Assembly (NCBI GenBank): GCA_020284085.1
Contig: JACEVL010000470.1
Span: forward strand, 309,501 to 373,500
DNA from: Aporrectodea caliginosa
Lineage: Eukaryota > Annelida > Clitellata > Crassiclitellata > Lumbricidae
Reading direction: 5' to 3'
DNA length: 64,000 nucleotides
The stretch's first letter is position 1. Each line of letters begins with the position of its first letter. Positions 1 through 36,959 of the stretch are shown here, piece by piece. A program made the position numbers and the translations under genes. The notes under the pieces were generated by a model. The model saw only the letters and a program-made list of their open reading frames with translations, did not search any database and was not told where the DNA came from.

Positions 1-901
1 CCTTCTGCAAACACTTCTAGTATACAAGTCGAAGAGAATAGAATATTCTTTATTGTAGGACCAATTGCAAACCACATTTTGGCTTACATGAAAGTTTAAA
101 GGATTGCTTTCTCTATTTCTGGATTTAGCTTATTTATGCTGTCTATAAATTGTTTGATTGCATGTTATTTATATTTGATAAATGTTATTTATCTTTGATG
201 AATCATCCTGTTTTAAAGGTTTTCAGAGAGTCTATTAATCTGAAAACTTTAATGAAACCAGGCCATCACTAGACAAGTCATTAGATTAAAAATAGAATAT
301 TATATTATTGTGGAATATTATTATATTTGAATATTATTATAAAGTGATTCATTCATTCATTTCGAGCACTTGTTATAGCGCCCCTTCAAGATTTCTACTC
401 AGAGGCGCTCCCGAACAGTGGACACTGAATCGGAGTTTCACGCCCGAAGCGCATGAGCAATTGCAGTGAAGGACTTGCCCAGGGTCCTACGCGGCGGCTT
501 GAGGTGGATTCGAACCCGCAACCCTCCGGCTGCAAGGCACCGAACATACCCCTACACCACCGCGCCCCACTGATTGATTGATATTGATTGACTGTAGGAA
601 TATATTGCTCATCATAATGATTTCTCTTGTGTGACTTTTGGCCATTACCATTTCCTTGACTGCAAATGAACTTGAATCTGTAATCAATTGATGCTAATCA
701 GGCAGTTTTTTTTATAACAGTTCTGATGTACTTGTGTAAGTGTGCTATCCAACTTTTTTTGCACAAAATGCTTAGCTTCACTGACTGAACTCTCCAATGT
801 AGTGTGATCTGGTTGTTCTCCATACCATACCTTCACAATGCAACATTGTAGCTTAACTGTGGTTGATCCCTTTTAATGTATCTTATTTGAAAATGTATTA
901 A
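1..901. other. Non-coding leader of the window
   Basis: Apart from the SINE at 363-571 I see no exon, splice-paired open frame or RNA gene here. It is AT-rich DNA immediately upstream of the 64-bp tandem array, and may be an intron of the POMGNT1-like gene, whose first exon is not visible. Confidence 0.4.
363..571 (-). mobile_element. SINE family A copy (tRNA-derived)
   Basis: Read on the minus strand it starts with a tRNA-like head: an A box like TGGTGTAGGGG, then a B box GGTTCGAATCC. A unique body follows, then a tail containing two GGCGC-type motifs, AGCGCCTCTGAGTAG and GGGGCGCTATAACAAGTG. Near-identical copies lie at 9970-10207, 13128-13277, 15770-15925 and 32262-32455. The order of A box, B box, body and simple tail is the standard tRNA-SINE layout. 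Confidence 0.85.
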
Positions 902-1240
902 TTTGAAGCAGCTTACAGCTTACAAGCTGTTGCATGTGCATGATTTGAAATATTGCAGAAATGTATTTGAAGCAGCTTCAAACTTAGAAGCTGTTGCATA
1001 TGCATGATTTGAAACACTGCAGAAATGTATTTGAAGCAGCTTCAAACTTAGAAGCTGTTGCATATGCATGATTTGAAACACTGCAGAAATGTATTTGAAG
1101 CAGCTTCAATCTTAGAAGCTGTTGCATATGCATGATTTGAAACACTGCAGAAATGTATTTGAAGCAGCTTCAATCTTAGAAGCTGTTGCATATGCATGAT
1201 TTGAAACACTGCAGAAATGTATTTGAAGCAGCTTAACACT
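902..1240 (+). repeat. 64-bp tandem repeat, about 5.3 copies
   Basis: The phrase TTTGAAGCAGCTT recurs with its first base at 902, 966, 1030, 1094, 1158 and 1222, an exact 64-bp period. The first unit is the most diverged and the next four are nearly identical. Each unit holds a short palindrome, GCATATGC. The array stops about 20 bp before the acceptor of the first visible exon. Confidence 0.95.
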
Positions 1241-1258
1241 TTGAATGTTTGTTTGAAG

Positions 1259-26567
<25,309 letters not shown>

Positions 26568-29500
26568 TGAGAACGAACAGTTGCCGTAAACATATCATCT
26601 GTCTTTCCGGGTGGTCACGCTCCTCTTGGCCAATGATCTGTACGATAACTTCTTACATATAATACGTAGTTTTTATAAGCTAAGTGTTGCGGTCTTGAAA
26701 CTGTAAGATATCTTTGAATTTATTATTCATGTCAGCACTTTTGGGTCAGTTAGTGCATGTAGAATGTGAGCACTGAACACTTGTTCTTGGTTTTGGTGTA
26801 CCAACTAGGTACTCGTAGCTCATGCTGCTTAGTATACCACCAAGCTTTCACTATCGTCACTAAGAGATCCACCGAAATCCATGTATCTTAGTAAAAGTGT
26901 GGCATGTGTAAGCCGTGTTGATCACCTGTCTGAGAGTTTGAATATTCCTGTTGTAGATTTTATTTAGCATGTTGTTAAAGACGTCATGGGTATGGAAGTC
27001 ATTGCATTCAAGGTTTACGCGTCGAGTCAGTTAGTTTTACGCAAGGTTTTTCGTTCATCTTTCTTGTGATGGATAAAGATGTTCTTCTGGGTACAATGCA
27101 AACAATGATTTCCATCCATTTCTTGGGTGCACTTAAAACATTTACTGCTCTTGCATGAGTAATAAGCATCATCATCATCTATGTAATGTAATCAAACATT
27201 TATATAGCACCACTCAACATCAGCAGCGCTCTCAACAGACATGTGGACTGCCACTCTACTGAGCATTGCCATTTTCACAACATGCTGCCAGTCATCTTTA
27301 TTTTGGGCTCATCTCCAGGCCATGTGCTTTAAATAAATTAATTATTTTGACTGCGTGTTTCAGTGAGAATTGCTTGTATTTTTGCTCTTGTTTGTGTTTT
27401 TGGCTCGTGTAGTCGATAGTATGGTCTACAGCAGCTAGGGTCTATATCCCCTCCATCTGTAGTGTGAAATTCAGCGTCAGTCTGTTTAAGTAGTAAGAAA
27501 GACTTCTCTGTTAGACAGTCATGTTCGTATACTACTGGTTAATCCAAAACCGTTTTGCGTGTGGTGTTCAGTAAGTAAATAAGTATGTTCTTTATTTATC
27601 CAACTGCATAACCACACTTTGGTTTACATGAAAATTAAACATTATAAAGCATTCTTGTTAAAATCGTTGTCCGCCCGTGGAACAATTTGGTCGTGCAGTC
27701 TTAGCCACAGGGAATAGGGGAGTGTCCTTGCAGGAGGGAGGAGTGGGTTCAGAACATGGTATGAAATTGTTTGACTTCTTGAGGGTCAGTCAGTATTTCG
27801 TGCACAGGGTATTAATCAATGTTTCATGAAAGCCATTAATTTATGGTAAACTGCCCAAAAATTTAGCATAACCAAACTTTTTATTGTCTTTCCTCACTTT
27901 TTATAGCACATTCTGCTATGAACCCAAAATTTTGGCAAACAGATCATTACAATTACAGTTATATTACATCATTACAAATGTTTCTAATGCAAACAGAATT
28001 GTTCTGCAATACAAATTTGAGGTAGGTGTGTGCTTTACGGGTAAAGATTAAGGATCAATTTTGCAGGTTTTCTGAGTGGAAATTTTTATTAAACATGGCA
28101 GTGGATTTGTTAAAGAAGCAGCTTTGTAGAGCTGTGCAAGTAAGTAAGATGGCTGTAACTTTTTGAAGCAATTTGCTTTTTCTTTTAGAAAAAGATTAAG
28201 ACTTCTCCTAGAAAAAGATTAAATGTTGAAAAAGGCACTAAAATACTTCAGTATCACTATTGACAAATATTTTAATAATACTTTGTTCTATTCTGCACTG
28301 TGTAAAGATGTCAACTCTGTTGCCTGTTGTATTGCACAAGTCACAAGTTGGTGATTGATGTTCGAGGTATCTCGTGTCACAAACTGCTCTGAAACGTCTA
28401 TACTTTAAAAGCCGGTGTAATTGTTTTAACCGATTCTTTCAAACTTGAATTTTGAGTCTTGTAATTCAACTTTGAACTAACTAAACACAGAAGGGCTAGT
28501 ACGACGACAATGCTGATCTGCCGGGGTTATTGTTTTCGTGGCAAAACACTTTTCCGTTGCAGTTCCAATTTGTTTGAATGGGGTCTTTGGAAGTTACAAT
28601 AATGAGGGATAAAGCTTGGATACCTTCATATGCTTCTAGTATAAGAGTTTGCAACTGCCTGCGAGGAAGGTTAATGAGTGTTAAACGAGTCATCCACTTC
28701 ATTAAGTACATGACAATAGACATGCATGTGCTAGTGATGCAATAATGGCTGACTCTAATAAGTAAGCAGTATCAAAGATTGACTCTGGAGGTATCATAAA
28801 TAATATGAACGTAAATAATAATGTCCAGACCAAAGATATGATACCGTTTTCGTCACTCCCAGAGTCCCAATTTGTTGGCAACAACCTGTAGATTTTAGTA
28901 TTTAAACTGTCCAATGTTTCATTTGTTTGGTGTTGCAGTAGTGTTGAATTTCATATGAACAGTGTGTTACGTTTCAGGCATTTTAGTTAATGTGATTTTA
29001 AATATGTGGTGTTCCACAAATTTATTGTTGATTTGCCTTAGTTTAGGTTGTCTTGAGTGAAGCTGTGATTTTTAACCACACTGTCCTTTAGTTTAACTTT
29101 AGAAGAGTCTATGAATTGAGTCGCCATACAGTAGTTTTGATATTCCTAGCGTCTGCATACAGCTGGCAATCTTTCATGCGCATCCACTAGTATTGCTATA
29201 AATTGTAACTACAAATTTACCATGTGTAGCGTTTATTCACACTGTTGTTGTCTCCAAAACTCATGACATAAGCATGCAGTCAAGTTTACAGGAATCTGCT
29301 GCCATGGCAGGCCTTCAAAACAAAACCTCTATGGTGAGATATTAAGGTAGAACATAGTTTACACAGGTCTTTACTCTTAATCCGTCCGTTTTAACCACAG
29401 CTGGGTTAGCATGAGATAGCATGCAGTTTGTATAGTTGTATTTTCACGTGATGTTGTACATGTATATGCTGCTCATTGTTTTGATGCCAAGGTTAAATTT

Positions 29501-30501
29501 TGACCGTATGTAGTTGCACCTTGGTCTTAAATGACTTTTAAAGTAGTTTTATAACATATTTCAAGCTACATTCAGATTTGCTGTGGCTACCAAAGCAAGA
29601 AATGTACAGTGGACCATTCTGTGTTGAAATACATAATTAGGAAAGTAATAAAGTAGAAATGTAAGTGTAAAAAGCAAGAATGTCTGCAGTTGGGACACTT
29701 AATACACTTGGAAGCACTTGACTAAACAATGGATTTGAAAGCCGATACTTGTACAGTAGAATTTTAACGAGGTAACTAATTAGATCTAGTTTTGTTTGTA
29801 GCCTTAGCCTTGCACCATTTGCTAGTTTTTTATTTCAGTTGAGTCTTGGTATTGTAAAACTTCCTTCTAAATGGAAATGTCATCTGATGCATTCAGATAG
29901 ACAAGAGTGACATCCCCGTTTGGACAGTGGAGGTGGATGATTCCGGCAGTTTGTTGACATCAAAGCATTCCAGGAGAGATTTCATGCAGTTCTCTCTTTG
30001 TTTTTTGTATTTCATTTCGTTGTGATCAATGGTTTTCGTATTAACTACAGCCCAGGGCGTTACTTGGTCAACTTTTAGATCTTAGTTGTATGTGAAAACC
30101 AGTTGACTGGTAAATGTAACTGTATGTAAAAAGATGTTTGAAAAACAATATTATTTAATGAATTGTTGAAAGTGATGACCTTCTTCCAAATTCTCAGAAA
30201 CCTCCAATGGAGTAAATTATTTGCAAAACCTTCTAGTGCACAGACTTGTCTACGACCTAAGCTTCCACATTAACCATAAATAACTCGTGTACATCACTAA
30301 CACAACAACCTAGTTTAATTTTTACAATTTCAGATCTCACATGTGCAAAACTCATTAACGTCATCTAACACTTCTAGTTATCCAAAAATTCTAGGAGTTG
30401 CGCACCATCACCATTGCTGGCACATGGAATGTTGTGCAGACAAAAAAGTCTGCTTGCTTTGACTCTGCTAACTCTGCACCGGCAAAACAACTCGCACGAC
30501 A
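26568..30501. other. Convergent intergenic region between the POMGNT1-like gene and V-ATPase D
   Basis: Both flanking genes end here, so it must hold their two 3' UTRs. AT-rich, with no supported exon. Short open frames near 28500-28900 have no splice partners or familiar motifs. A phrase near 27190 (TTATATAGCACCACTCAAC) resembles the SINE/LINE tail module. Confidence 0.6.
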
Positions 30502-33500
30502 CTAGTCAAACAGCAGGTCTTCATCACGTTCTCTGTCCAGCATATTGCTAGGCGCTTCGTATTCTTCTCCCGCTTTCTTATTCCGTTCCGCTTCCGCTCT
30601 CATCTGTGCTTTCTTCTTCTGGATCTTCTTCATTCTGAAATGTGTATAATAGTAGGCATTCAGGTCCTGCTGCAATAGATTGCAATGCCGACATTGACAT
30701 TATTATGCACTTATTAAACGCCACTATATAATGACCAAGTATCGATCAATGCTTGAATTTGTATAGCGCCTCTTCAAGGGAACTACTCAGAGGCACTCCC
30801 AACCCACTTGCTCAAGGTCCCTACACAGTTAAACTGTCTCAGGGGAGGCTCGAATCTGTACTATTCAGGTGAGCGCTCTTACAAATTGGCTACCCAGAAC
30901 AACGATGCAACAGCAGTTTACTTTGCTTAGTAACAACCATTGTACTGTTTGACATGGCTCTGTGGTAAGAAAGTGAGAGAAAACCCTGTTTTGAAATATT
31001 ACCTCTGAAAGAATGATGGAAATCACTTCTAACTCTACTGTCACTATTTACTTGGCAGCTTATGTGTTCTGATGACAAGTCTTCCAATAAATCTCTCTTC
31101 CTGAACGAAGAATTTTAGCCATCACTTCAGCGTAGTTATACAACCAAACATAGCGCAATATTAAAAGTGAACTAAAGACATTTTTCTTAAATGTCTTCTA
31201 CTCTGACCTGTAGAATTCCTCTCTCTCACGTTCATCAAGTTCTGTGGTTATGTACTCCAGCGTTCTTTCGATCTTTGGAATGATTACTGAAAACATATTT
31301 AGCCAAACAGGTAGGTTAGATAACTACACACTTTCAAGAAGCCCTTATTGCTTAACTTCTTGGACTGCTTTTAATGGCCAACTGACTGAACGAATGAATC
31401 AATGGAACGAATGAATGATAATGTAATTTTAATGAATGTATGGCACACATAAACACCATACAGTTAATGACAGTATCTATAAATGCCTGGAAAGGAATTA
31501 TTAATAAAGGTATTTCAAAACTTGCAAGTATGACTTAGTGACATTTACAAATGAATCCTTGTATGAATATGGCATTACAGTGTGGCAATTTTAAAAGTAC
31601 TGTAAATCCATAATGTTGGCAGCCATCAGAGTTTATGAATCTGAATAGCAACTTACTTTTACACTAGAAAGTTTGTGTTTTGGAGACGTTGAGAACCTGT
31701 AAGAATTTGGTCATTAAACACAGCTGCTTATTTGAATTCATTTCATCACTCAAGCACTAACTAGAAACAAAGAAAGATACTGTAATAAACTAAATATGGT
31801 GTCGCTAATTGATGAGCGTTGTACCGAACAATATCGGCAGCCCAAAAAGTCTGTGATTCTTAGCCACTTGCAAAATTCGCTAAATAAATGGCGTGGAAAC
31901 ATTTGTGGATATATAGTATTCACCATGTTCAATGGCGTTGACTCTTCTGTTGGTAACTTTGATGACCTCGTCCAGTATAACGAAGGACGACTGAAGAGAA
32001 GCCAAGTCAACGAGCATATCAACGGCCTTTGCAAAGTTCTTCTTTATACGGTCAATCTGTTGACCACCTCGCGCCAGACCAGTGTATTCATACGCTGAAG
32101 AACAAAGTCCCAGCCATAGTTTGCATTTCAAAAGTATAGAATGAAGTATTCTAATGTCACTGCAAATTGTTTGGGCCTGCTTCTACACATAACAGAACAG
32201 TTGTAAGTTGTTGCACTTCCACGATCTCTAACGGAATGGTGAAACGCAATATGTATGTATATGGCACTTGTTATAGTGCCCCTTCAAGATTTCTACTCAG
32301 AGGCGCTCCCGACTACAGCGCGGACACTGAATCACGCCGAAGCGCATGAGCAATTGCAGTGAAGGACTTGACCAGGGTCTATGGCGGCTTGAGGTGGATT
32401 CTGCAACCCTCCGGCTGCAAGGCACCGAACATACCCCCTACACCACCGCGCTCCACAATAAGGCAGGGATACACAGCCAACATATTTTCTCTGCTTGTTC
32501 TGTGTGGCAACTTCTAACAAACGTCTTTAAACATACTCTTGCCACAGCAAGCTGGCCTGAAAACAATGAAGATCACATTGTCTTTTTGAACACATTTCAA
32601 GGTATGCAAGCTTCTCAATTAAAACTACAACTCCTCCAGTCAAAGTCTCAGAGTCTAGCTCATTTCAACACATGCCTTCTTTTCCAATAGACGTACCAGT
32701 TTGACATTTCCTGTGAAAATTAGCATAATGAATTTAATAATTTTTTCAGGCTCTTCTCTACTGAAAACTTTGATTTCATTGTGTGCTTTGACGTCAAAGA
32801 TAAAGGGACCGTTATGAACCTTGGGCCAGTTCCCTGGGTTATTTGAAATGGCTCCAAGGGCCTCATAGAACAATTTCACGGATGCATCCTCGCACTAAAG
32901 AATGACAATGCTAAAAAAAACTGCAGGAATGTTAAATCTAAATGCAACAATATAAGCTGCTCCACTTTTCAATAAAAACACAAGTGGCAAGTTTTCGTCT
33001 CATTCAGCTTACCATCTGAGCCGTCATGAAATGCTTCGAAAACTGGCAAAGTGACACCTACAACAAGCAAAGAAATGCATCACATGCCTTGAACATCGTT
33101 ACTCTAATTTAATTAAATGTATTAAATGTAATACAAAATTTCTAAACCATTCTTGATAGAACTACTTGAATGTACAGTACTCGTCTAATCCAATAAAATT
33201 ACTTTTAAAGCGAATATTCACCCACTGAACATTAGACTACACAAAACCTGGAGACAAGACCAGAAACGGTTAGTAGAGTCGCAAAAACAGCAATGCCCTC
33301 GAGAGGGTCACACAACTGAGGATGATGATGAGAACATAAATTACTCTAAACCCAGGTTTGTTCATGTTAAGTGTATGATGCTGTATATCCTGTAGTCATT
33401 ATATTACACGTGAAAAGTACATTAACTCCAAACTGAAGTGACTTCAAAAGCCCAGAAAATTATATCAACAGCTAAAAAGTAAGGGCAAAGAAATACTACT

Positions 33501-35910
33501 ATATTTATATGATAAAATGGAGTCGGTCAGAAACCTTAAACTGACCAGCAACATTGTCCTTCTTGGTTTTGACTTTAAGCTGGGCCTTGTCCGTATTCTG
33601 TAGGACTAAGTTGTTGAAATCGCCCATAGCAAACTTGGCCTCAGCCATTGTGAATGCGGCCTCCTTCATGACATCACCCATCAGGGTTTTCGTCTAAAGA
33701 CAGTATAACACAAACAATCTTACAGCATCCTCAAACTCCCTCAGAGGCATGGTAAAACCAATGACACGATATTAGTGTTCAGATTGTTATCAGTAAGCTG
33801 TTTATTTTTACTTTTTCAAATTCATTCATATTCATTACAAAATTTATAATTATAGCACCCCTTCAAGGATACTACCCAGAAGTGATCCCAACCCCAGCAT
33901 GACTAAAAAAGGACAGTTTTGTGCTTAGAATAGAATGTATCGGAGTGGACCCTGGGGAACAAACATAGTGCCAAGGGAAGCCCATTCCAGACCGAGGGGC
34001 CAACAACTGAGAAGGCACGGTTCGGCCTAATACAACCCTGGCTTATACAACCTCTTCAGCAGTATAAGTTATGGTGATGAAAACATACTAATTATGTTAA
34101 CACTTCAATCCACATAAGTATTTATGACCATTTTGGCTCATATAGCCACGAGTCCTGATGTTATGAGTGGTAGGTAAATGCAAAACACCTATAAAATAAT
34201 AGTCCTATCAGATAATTTAACTGTCCAACTAATTTACCAAGATACCTTAAGAACTTTGATAGCATAGTGGTAAGCTAGATTGTATTAGTGATGCAATTGC
34301 AAGATATGGCTAGATTAATTTCATAAGGGAAATGCCAACATCACGATAGCAGATAATAAACTTTTTTCTATAGTTAGTGCTCTATAAACGCCTTATTACA
34401 CTGAAGTGACCGAACTTCACTTCTTTCTTCATAGTGATAAAATAACACGAAAGTAGAGATTTACTTCAATTATCTTCCTCAGTATTCCTCTAAACTTGAT
34501 TGTCAAAGCATCAGACTTCTTTCTCAGCAGACTGTGACCTTTCTGGGCGCCCTTTAATCGTGCCTTCATCAGCGTCAGGGCCCTAAAACATTCACAACAC
34601 AACTATAAAACTGGAGTCAACCCGAATCCCCGAAACCCGAATACGTTGAAAATAGACAAAAGCCCGATTTCCTGAAAACGGTTTTCTAGAGACCGGCCAA
34701 GCTATTCAGAGTTAAATTGTAAACATGACAAAGAACTAGCATGGCCTTGATGTATATCGATATACTGCCTATTTATTTGTTTATTTGTTAATTATGTTCA
34801 TTCGGGTCTGACTTAGAAAATCAATTTCGGGGATCCGGCTGAAATTCGTTTCGGGGATTCGGATTTCGGGGATTCGGCCCGCACCCATAAAACCAGTTCT
34901 TAAACACGGAATGTTGCATCTGTGTTAGTGTGTCAGAATAAACAAATACTGATTGACAGATTGAGAATGATGAGCATATGGTCAAACCTTCATGGAGAAG
35001 CTGTGTGCTAAAAATCCAAATAAATATGAACGCCATCACTGCACATACAGCTTATGTTTGCAAACGTACTTAGGGCACATCTCTTTAGATCAATTACATA
35101 GTAAATTGTGCAGAACTTTTGCAAGGTATTTCAAATAGCTATATTATTCTATCTCTATTCTATTTATGGACTTGTAAAGCACCTCTCACAGTACAGCCTA
35201 ATAAGAGGCATTCCCAGTGCGAAGAACCCCTAGAAAAAAGAAGTCTTATGACAACGGGCAGAAACAGTGCCCCCAGTCTCAGTCAGTAGTACAATCATTA
35301 TAAGCACAGTTATAGCAGGAAGGTCGGCAAACTTATAGTATAGTGGGCTGAAAGATTATACAGTATCTTTGGGCAAGCTGCGCGAACGCAGGACGGTACT
35401 AGGTTTTCTAATGACGACACTAACCCTAACCCTGACCCTCACGACGCCTAACCTTACAATAACCGACATTCGCGACGCCAGTAAACTTACGCACTATATC
35501 CTTCAGCCCCTGATTCTGTAAGCTTGCCGGAAGGTCATTCCTCTGCAAAGGACCAACAGAGGTTGTGCTGTGGCAGTTCGAGATCGAGGTACTAGAAGGT
35601 CATAACGGTCAAGACCACAGAAACCACTGGGACCAATCCGTGTTACCAGCTTCTAATACACAATTATTTTCAGCTTGTAATAATCACAACTTGGAGAACT
35701 TAAGCCATCATAATAACTGGAACCACAGTCGAACAAGAGTTGCAATACGACGACAGGTTCCGATGTTTTGTGCAAAATAAACTGCAAAGAGACCGGAATA
35801 AAAACCATCATTGAGCAACACAAATAAGGGGTGTCATATGATTTCAGAAAAACCTTCACATATACTTACATACGAGATGGGAAAATGTTAAGCCTATCTT
35901 TTCCAGACAT
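30502..35910 (-). CDS. ATP6V1D: V-type proton ATPase subunit D
   Basis: Exons on the minus strand: 35910-35870, 34582-34465, 33693-33546, 33057-33013, 32094-31924, 31286-31208, 30634-30502 (TAG). All junctions are GT-AG and in phase, giving 244 residues; the human protein has 247. Subunit D forms the central rotor shaft of the V1 sector, with subunit F, and couples ATP hydrolysis to proton pumping in endosomes, lysosomes and plasma membranes. Landmarks are the N-terminus [14 protein letters not shown], then [60 protein letters not shown] and the acidic end RDEDLLFD. The start is the only ATG matching the family N-terminus. The protein is long-helical coiled coil as expected. Intron 1 carries two DNA transposons. 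I see no damage. Confidence 0.97.
30735..30895 (-). mobile_element. Composite SINE: family A/LINE tail with family B head
   Basis: The left part, TAGCGCCTCTTCAAGGGAAC then ACTCAGAGGCACTCCC, is the family A tail module. It passes into CACTTGCTCAAGGTCCC, GAGGCTCGAATCTG and GGTGAGCGCTCT, which is family B. This is a second A/B mixture, with polarity opposite to the chimera at 11876. Confidence 0.55.
32262..32455 (-). mobile_element. SINE family A copy
   Basis: Tail, body and tRNA-like head are all present, with small deletions: GGTGGATTCTGCAACCC has lost part of the B box. It lies in the V-ATPase D intron between exons at 33013 and 32094. Confidence 0.85.
32697..32894 (-). other. Orphan exon-like open frame inside a V-ATPase D intron
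   Basis: On the minus strand an acceptor (CATTCTTTAG) precedes and a strong donor (GTACGT) follows a 198-bp segment that is open for exactly 66 codons. It begins [19 protein letters not shown] and includes [18 protein letters not shown]. In the phase required by the flanking V-ATPase exons it hits a stop, so it is not a normal cassette exon of that protein. It could be an exon of a nested or decayed gene, a poison exon, or chance. I do not recognise the family. Confidence 0.3.
33840..34050 (-). mobile_element. LINE 3' end with tail
   Basis: The minus-strand frame reads [20 protein letters not shown], then SKHKTVLF and soon a stop, followed by a degenerate GATCACTTCTGGGTAG and GGGGTGCTATAATTATAAA. 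The frame and tail module together tie the SINE A-type tail to a LINE. Confidence 0.75.
34612..34886. mobile_element. hAT-like short element with CGAATCCCCGAAA words
   Basis: Inverted arms of CCGAATCCCCGAAA words lie at both ends: left as written, right as TTTCGGGGATTCGG. The flanks are ATAAAAC at 34605-34611 and 34887-34893, a 7-bp direct repeat that could be an aged 8-bp duplication. The length is 275 bp. It sits only about 30 bp upstream of exon 2 of V-ATPase D, close to its branch-point region. Confidence 0.55.
35160..35260 (-). mobile_element. Possible LINE/SINE tail remnant
   Basis: GTAAAGCACCTCTCACAG then TAATAAGAGGCATTCCCAG resembles the reversed tail module (two GGCGC-like motifs about 40 bp apart) but is strongly diverged. 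Confidence 0.3.
35326..35528. mobile_element. 203-bp MITE with perfect 8-bp target duplication
   Basis: The direct repeat GGAAGGTC flanks it at 35318-35325 and 35529-35536. The left arm starts GGCAAACTTATAGTATAG. The right arm, reverse-complemented, starts GGCAAGCTTACAGAATC. Both then share GGGCTGAA, giving imperfect inverted repeats of about 33 bp. The interior has two telomere-like CTAACC words. An 8-bp duplication fits hAT or P superfamilies; GGCAA ends do not let me choose. Confidence 0.75.
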
Positions 35911-36039
35911 GTTGCTTGTTTTCTAAGTCGTTAACACGCAACGAAAAGCTACAAATGTTTGGAGAATATTATCAACTATAAACCGGATTAATTCTGGTTC
36001 GATCCAACATCAACCTGCGCCATTTAATCATAATCGTCC

Positions 36040-36045
36040 CACGTG
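36040..36045. promoter_or_regulatory. CACGTG E-box upstream of V-ATPase D
   Basis: A palindromic CACGTG, within CCCACGTGATGG, lies 130 bp upstream of the V-ATPase D start codon. In vertebrates V-ATPase genes are controlled by TFEB/MITF through CLEAR sites, whose core is TCACGTG. On the gene's strand this site reads ATCACGTGGG, matching the core but not the full 10-bp consensus. Confidence 0.35.
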
Positions 36046-36179
36046 ATGGCTGGATCAACTGACCAACAAAAGTAAGTAAGAAAACGCGCACTTCGTAAGA
36101 ATTATAATCTCCGAATATTTTGCGCGGTAAAAAAATCGAAGCACCTGCTTATTCACGAGCGCTGCGTTAGGTAACTTAG

Positions 36180-36430
36180 GTTAGAGGAGGTTGTCCTAAA
36201 AAACACCGAGTGATCAACAAAATCTGGTCATCAGGAGTCCATAGAGAGAATGAAACGGAACGATGTAGGCTACTGTTACGGTGGGTTGCATTTGATTAGG
36301 ATTAGAGAAATCATTGGAAGACGACCGATCGAATGGCTTGGATCAGAGTAAAATTCTTGAGTGGGTCTTTAGTTTGAAATTGAAAGTCTGAGAAGTTATC
36401 GATAGCGGAGCTTGAGGCAGATGATGCTTG
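36180..36430 (-). mobile_element. LINE ORF2-end fragment, decayed
   Basis: The minus-strand frames give LSDFQFQTKDPLKNFTL, an F-x-x-LKTHLF-type end, and the phrase GGAGGTTGTCC occurs at the left border. The copy at 45095-45440 has the same layout, supporting a common element. Confidence 0.45.
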
Positions 36431-36959
36431 AGGCAGATGAAGCAGCTCGAGCGTCGATCTGTTCCCTCTCACTAGCAACAGGACTTCGACCTCGAATACA
36501 GAGAGTTATAATCTTTAGATCTGAAATGGGTTCATAAATTTTCAAGGATATGAGTAGGCCTACTACATGATGCGTGGGTGCTCTGGTGACAGCTCGGGCA
36601 ATTAATTAAGCGGTTTTGGTAATTTATGAAGGTTCAGGAAAAGGCGCATTAAGCCAATATAGGTCGATGCATTAAGCAGATGCATATAAAACGTGAAAGT
36701 GAAACTAGATAAAATTTGAACACGGTAATAATTTGGGGTAACAATAATAATTATTAAAGAACGGCAATTAAGAATAATTCATCTAATTCGCCTGCTTCAG
36801 TCATGTATGAGTCAGATTTGCTCATCATAAGTTTACTGGCTCAGGCACCAATTGAAGGCCATGCAAGTCCATAAAATAAATTTAAGAGAATTGCAGCATG
36901 CAATTTAAGAATTGCTGACATTCAATATTATCCTATGATGGAACACCATGTGCTGTAGC

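Noticed and set aside
363..571. Possible functional tRNA gene, because A and B boxes are present here and in many other places
   Set aside because: No cloverleaf with paired acceptor stem; the sequence belongs to dispersed SINE copies with long non-tRNA bodies.
902..1240. CRISPR-like array
   Set aside because: Repeat units are contiguous without variable spacers, and the genome is clearly eukaryotic.
27332..27337. AATAAA as the polyadenylation signal of the POMGNT1-like gene (likewise TTTATT at 29829 and 46337 for the minus-strand genes and AATAAA at 40437 for YPEL5)
   Set aside because: Such hexamers are expected often by chance in this AT-rich DNA and nothing else distinguishes these; not listed as features.
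35411..35460. Interstitial telomere repeat (CTAACCCTAACCC)
   Set aside because: Only about two units, located inside a 203-bp MITE; too short for a telomeric relic.
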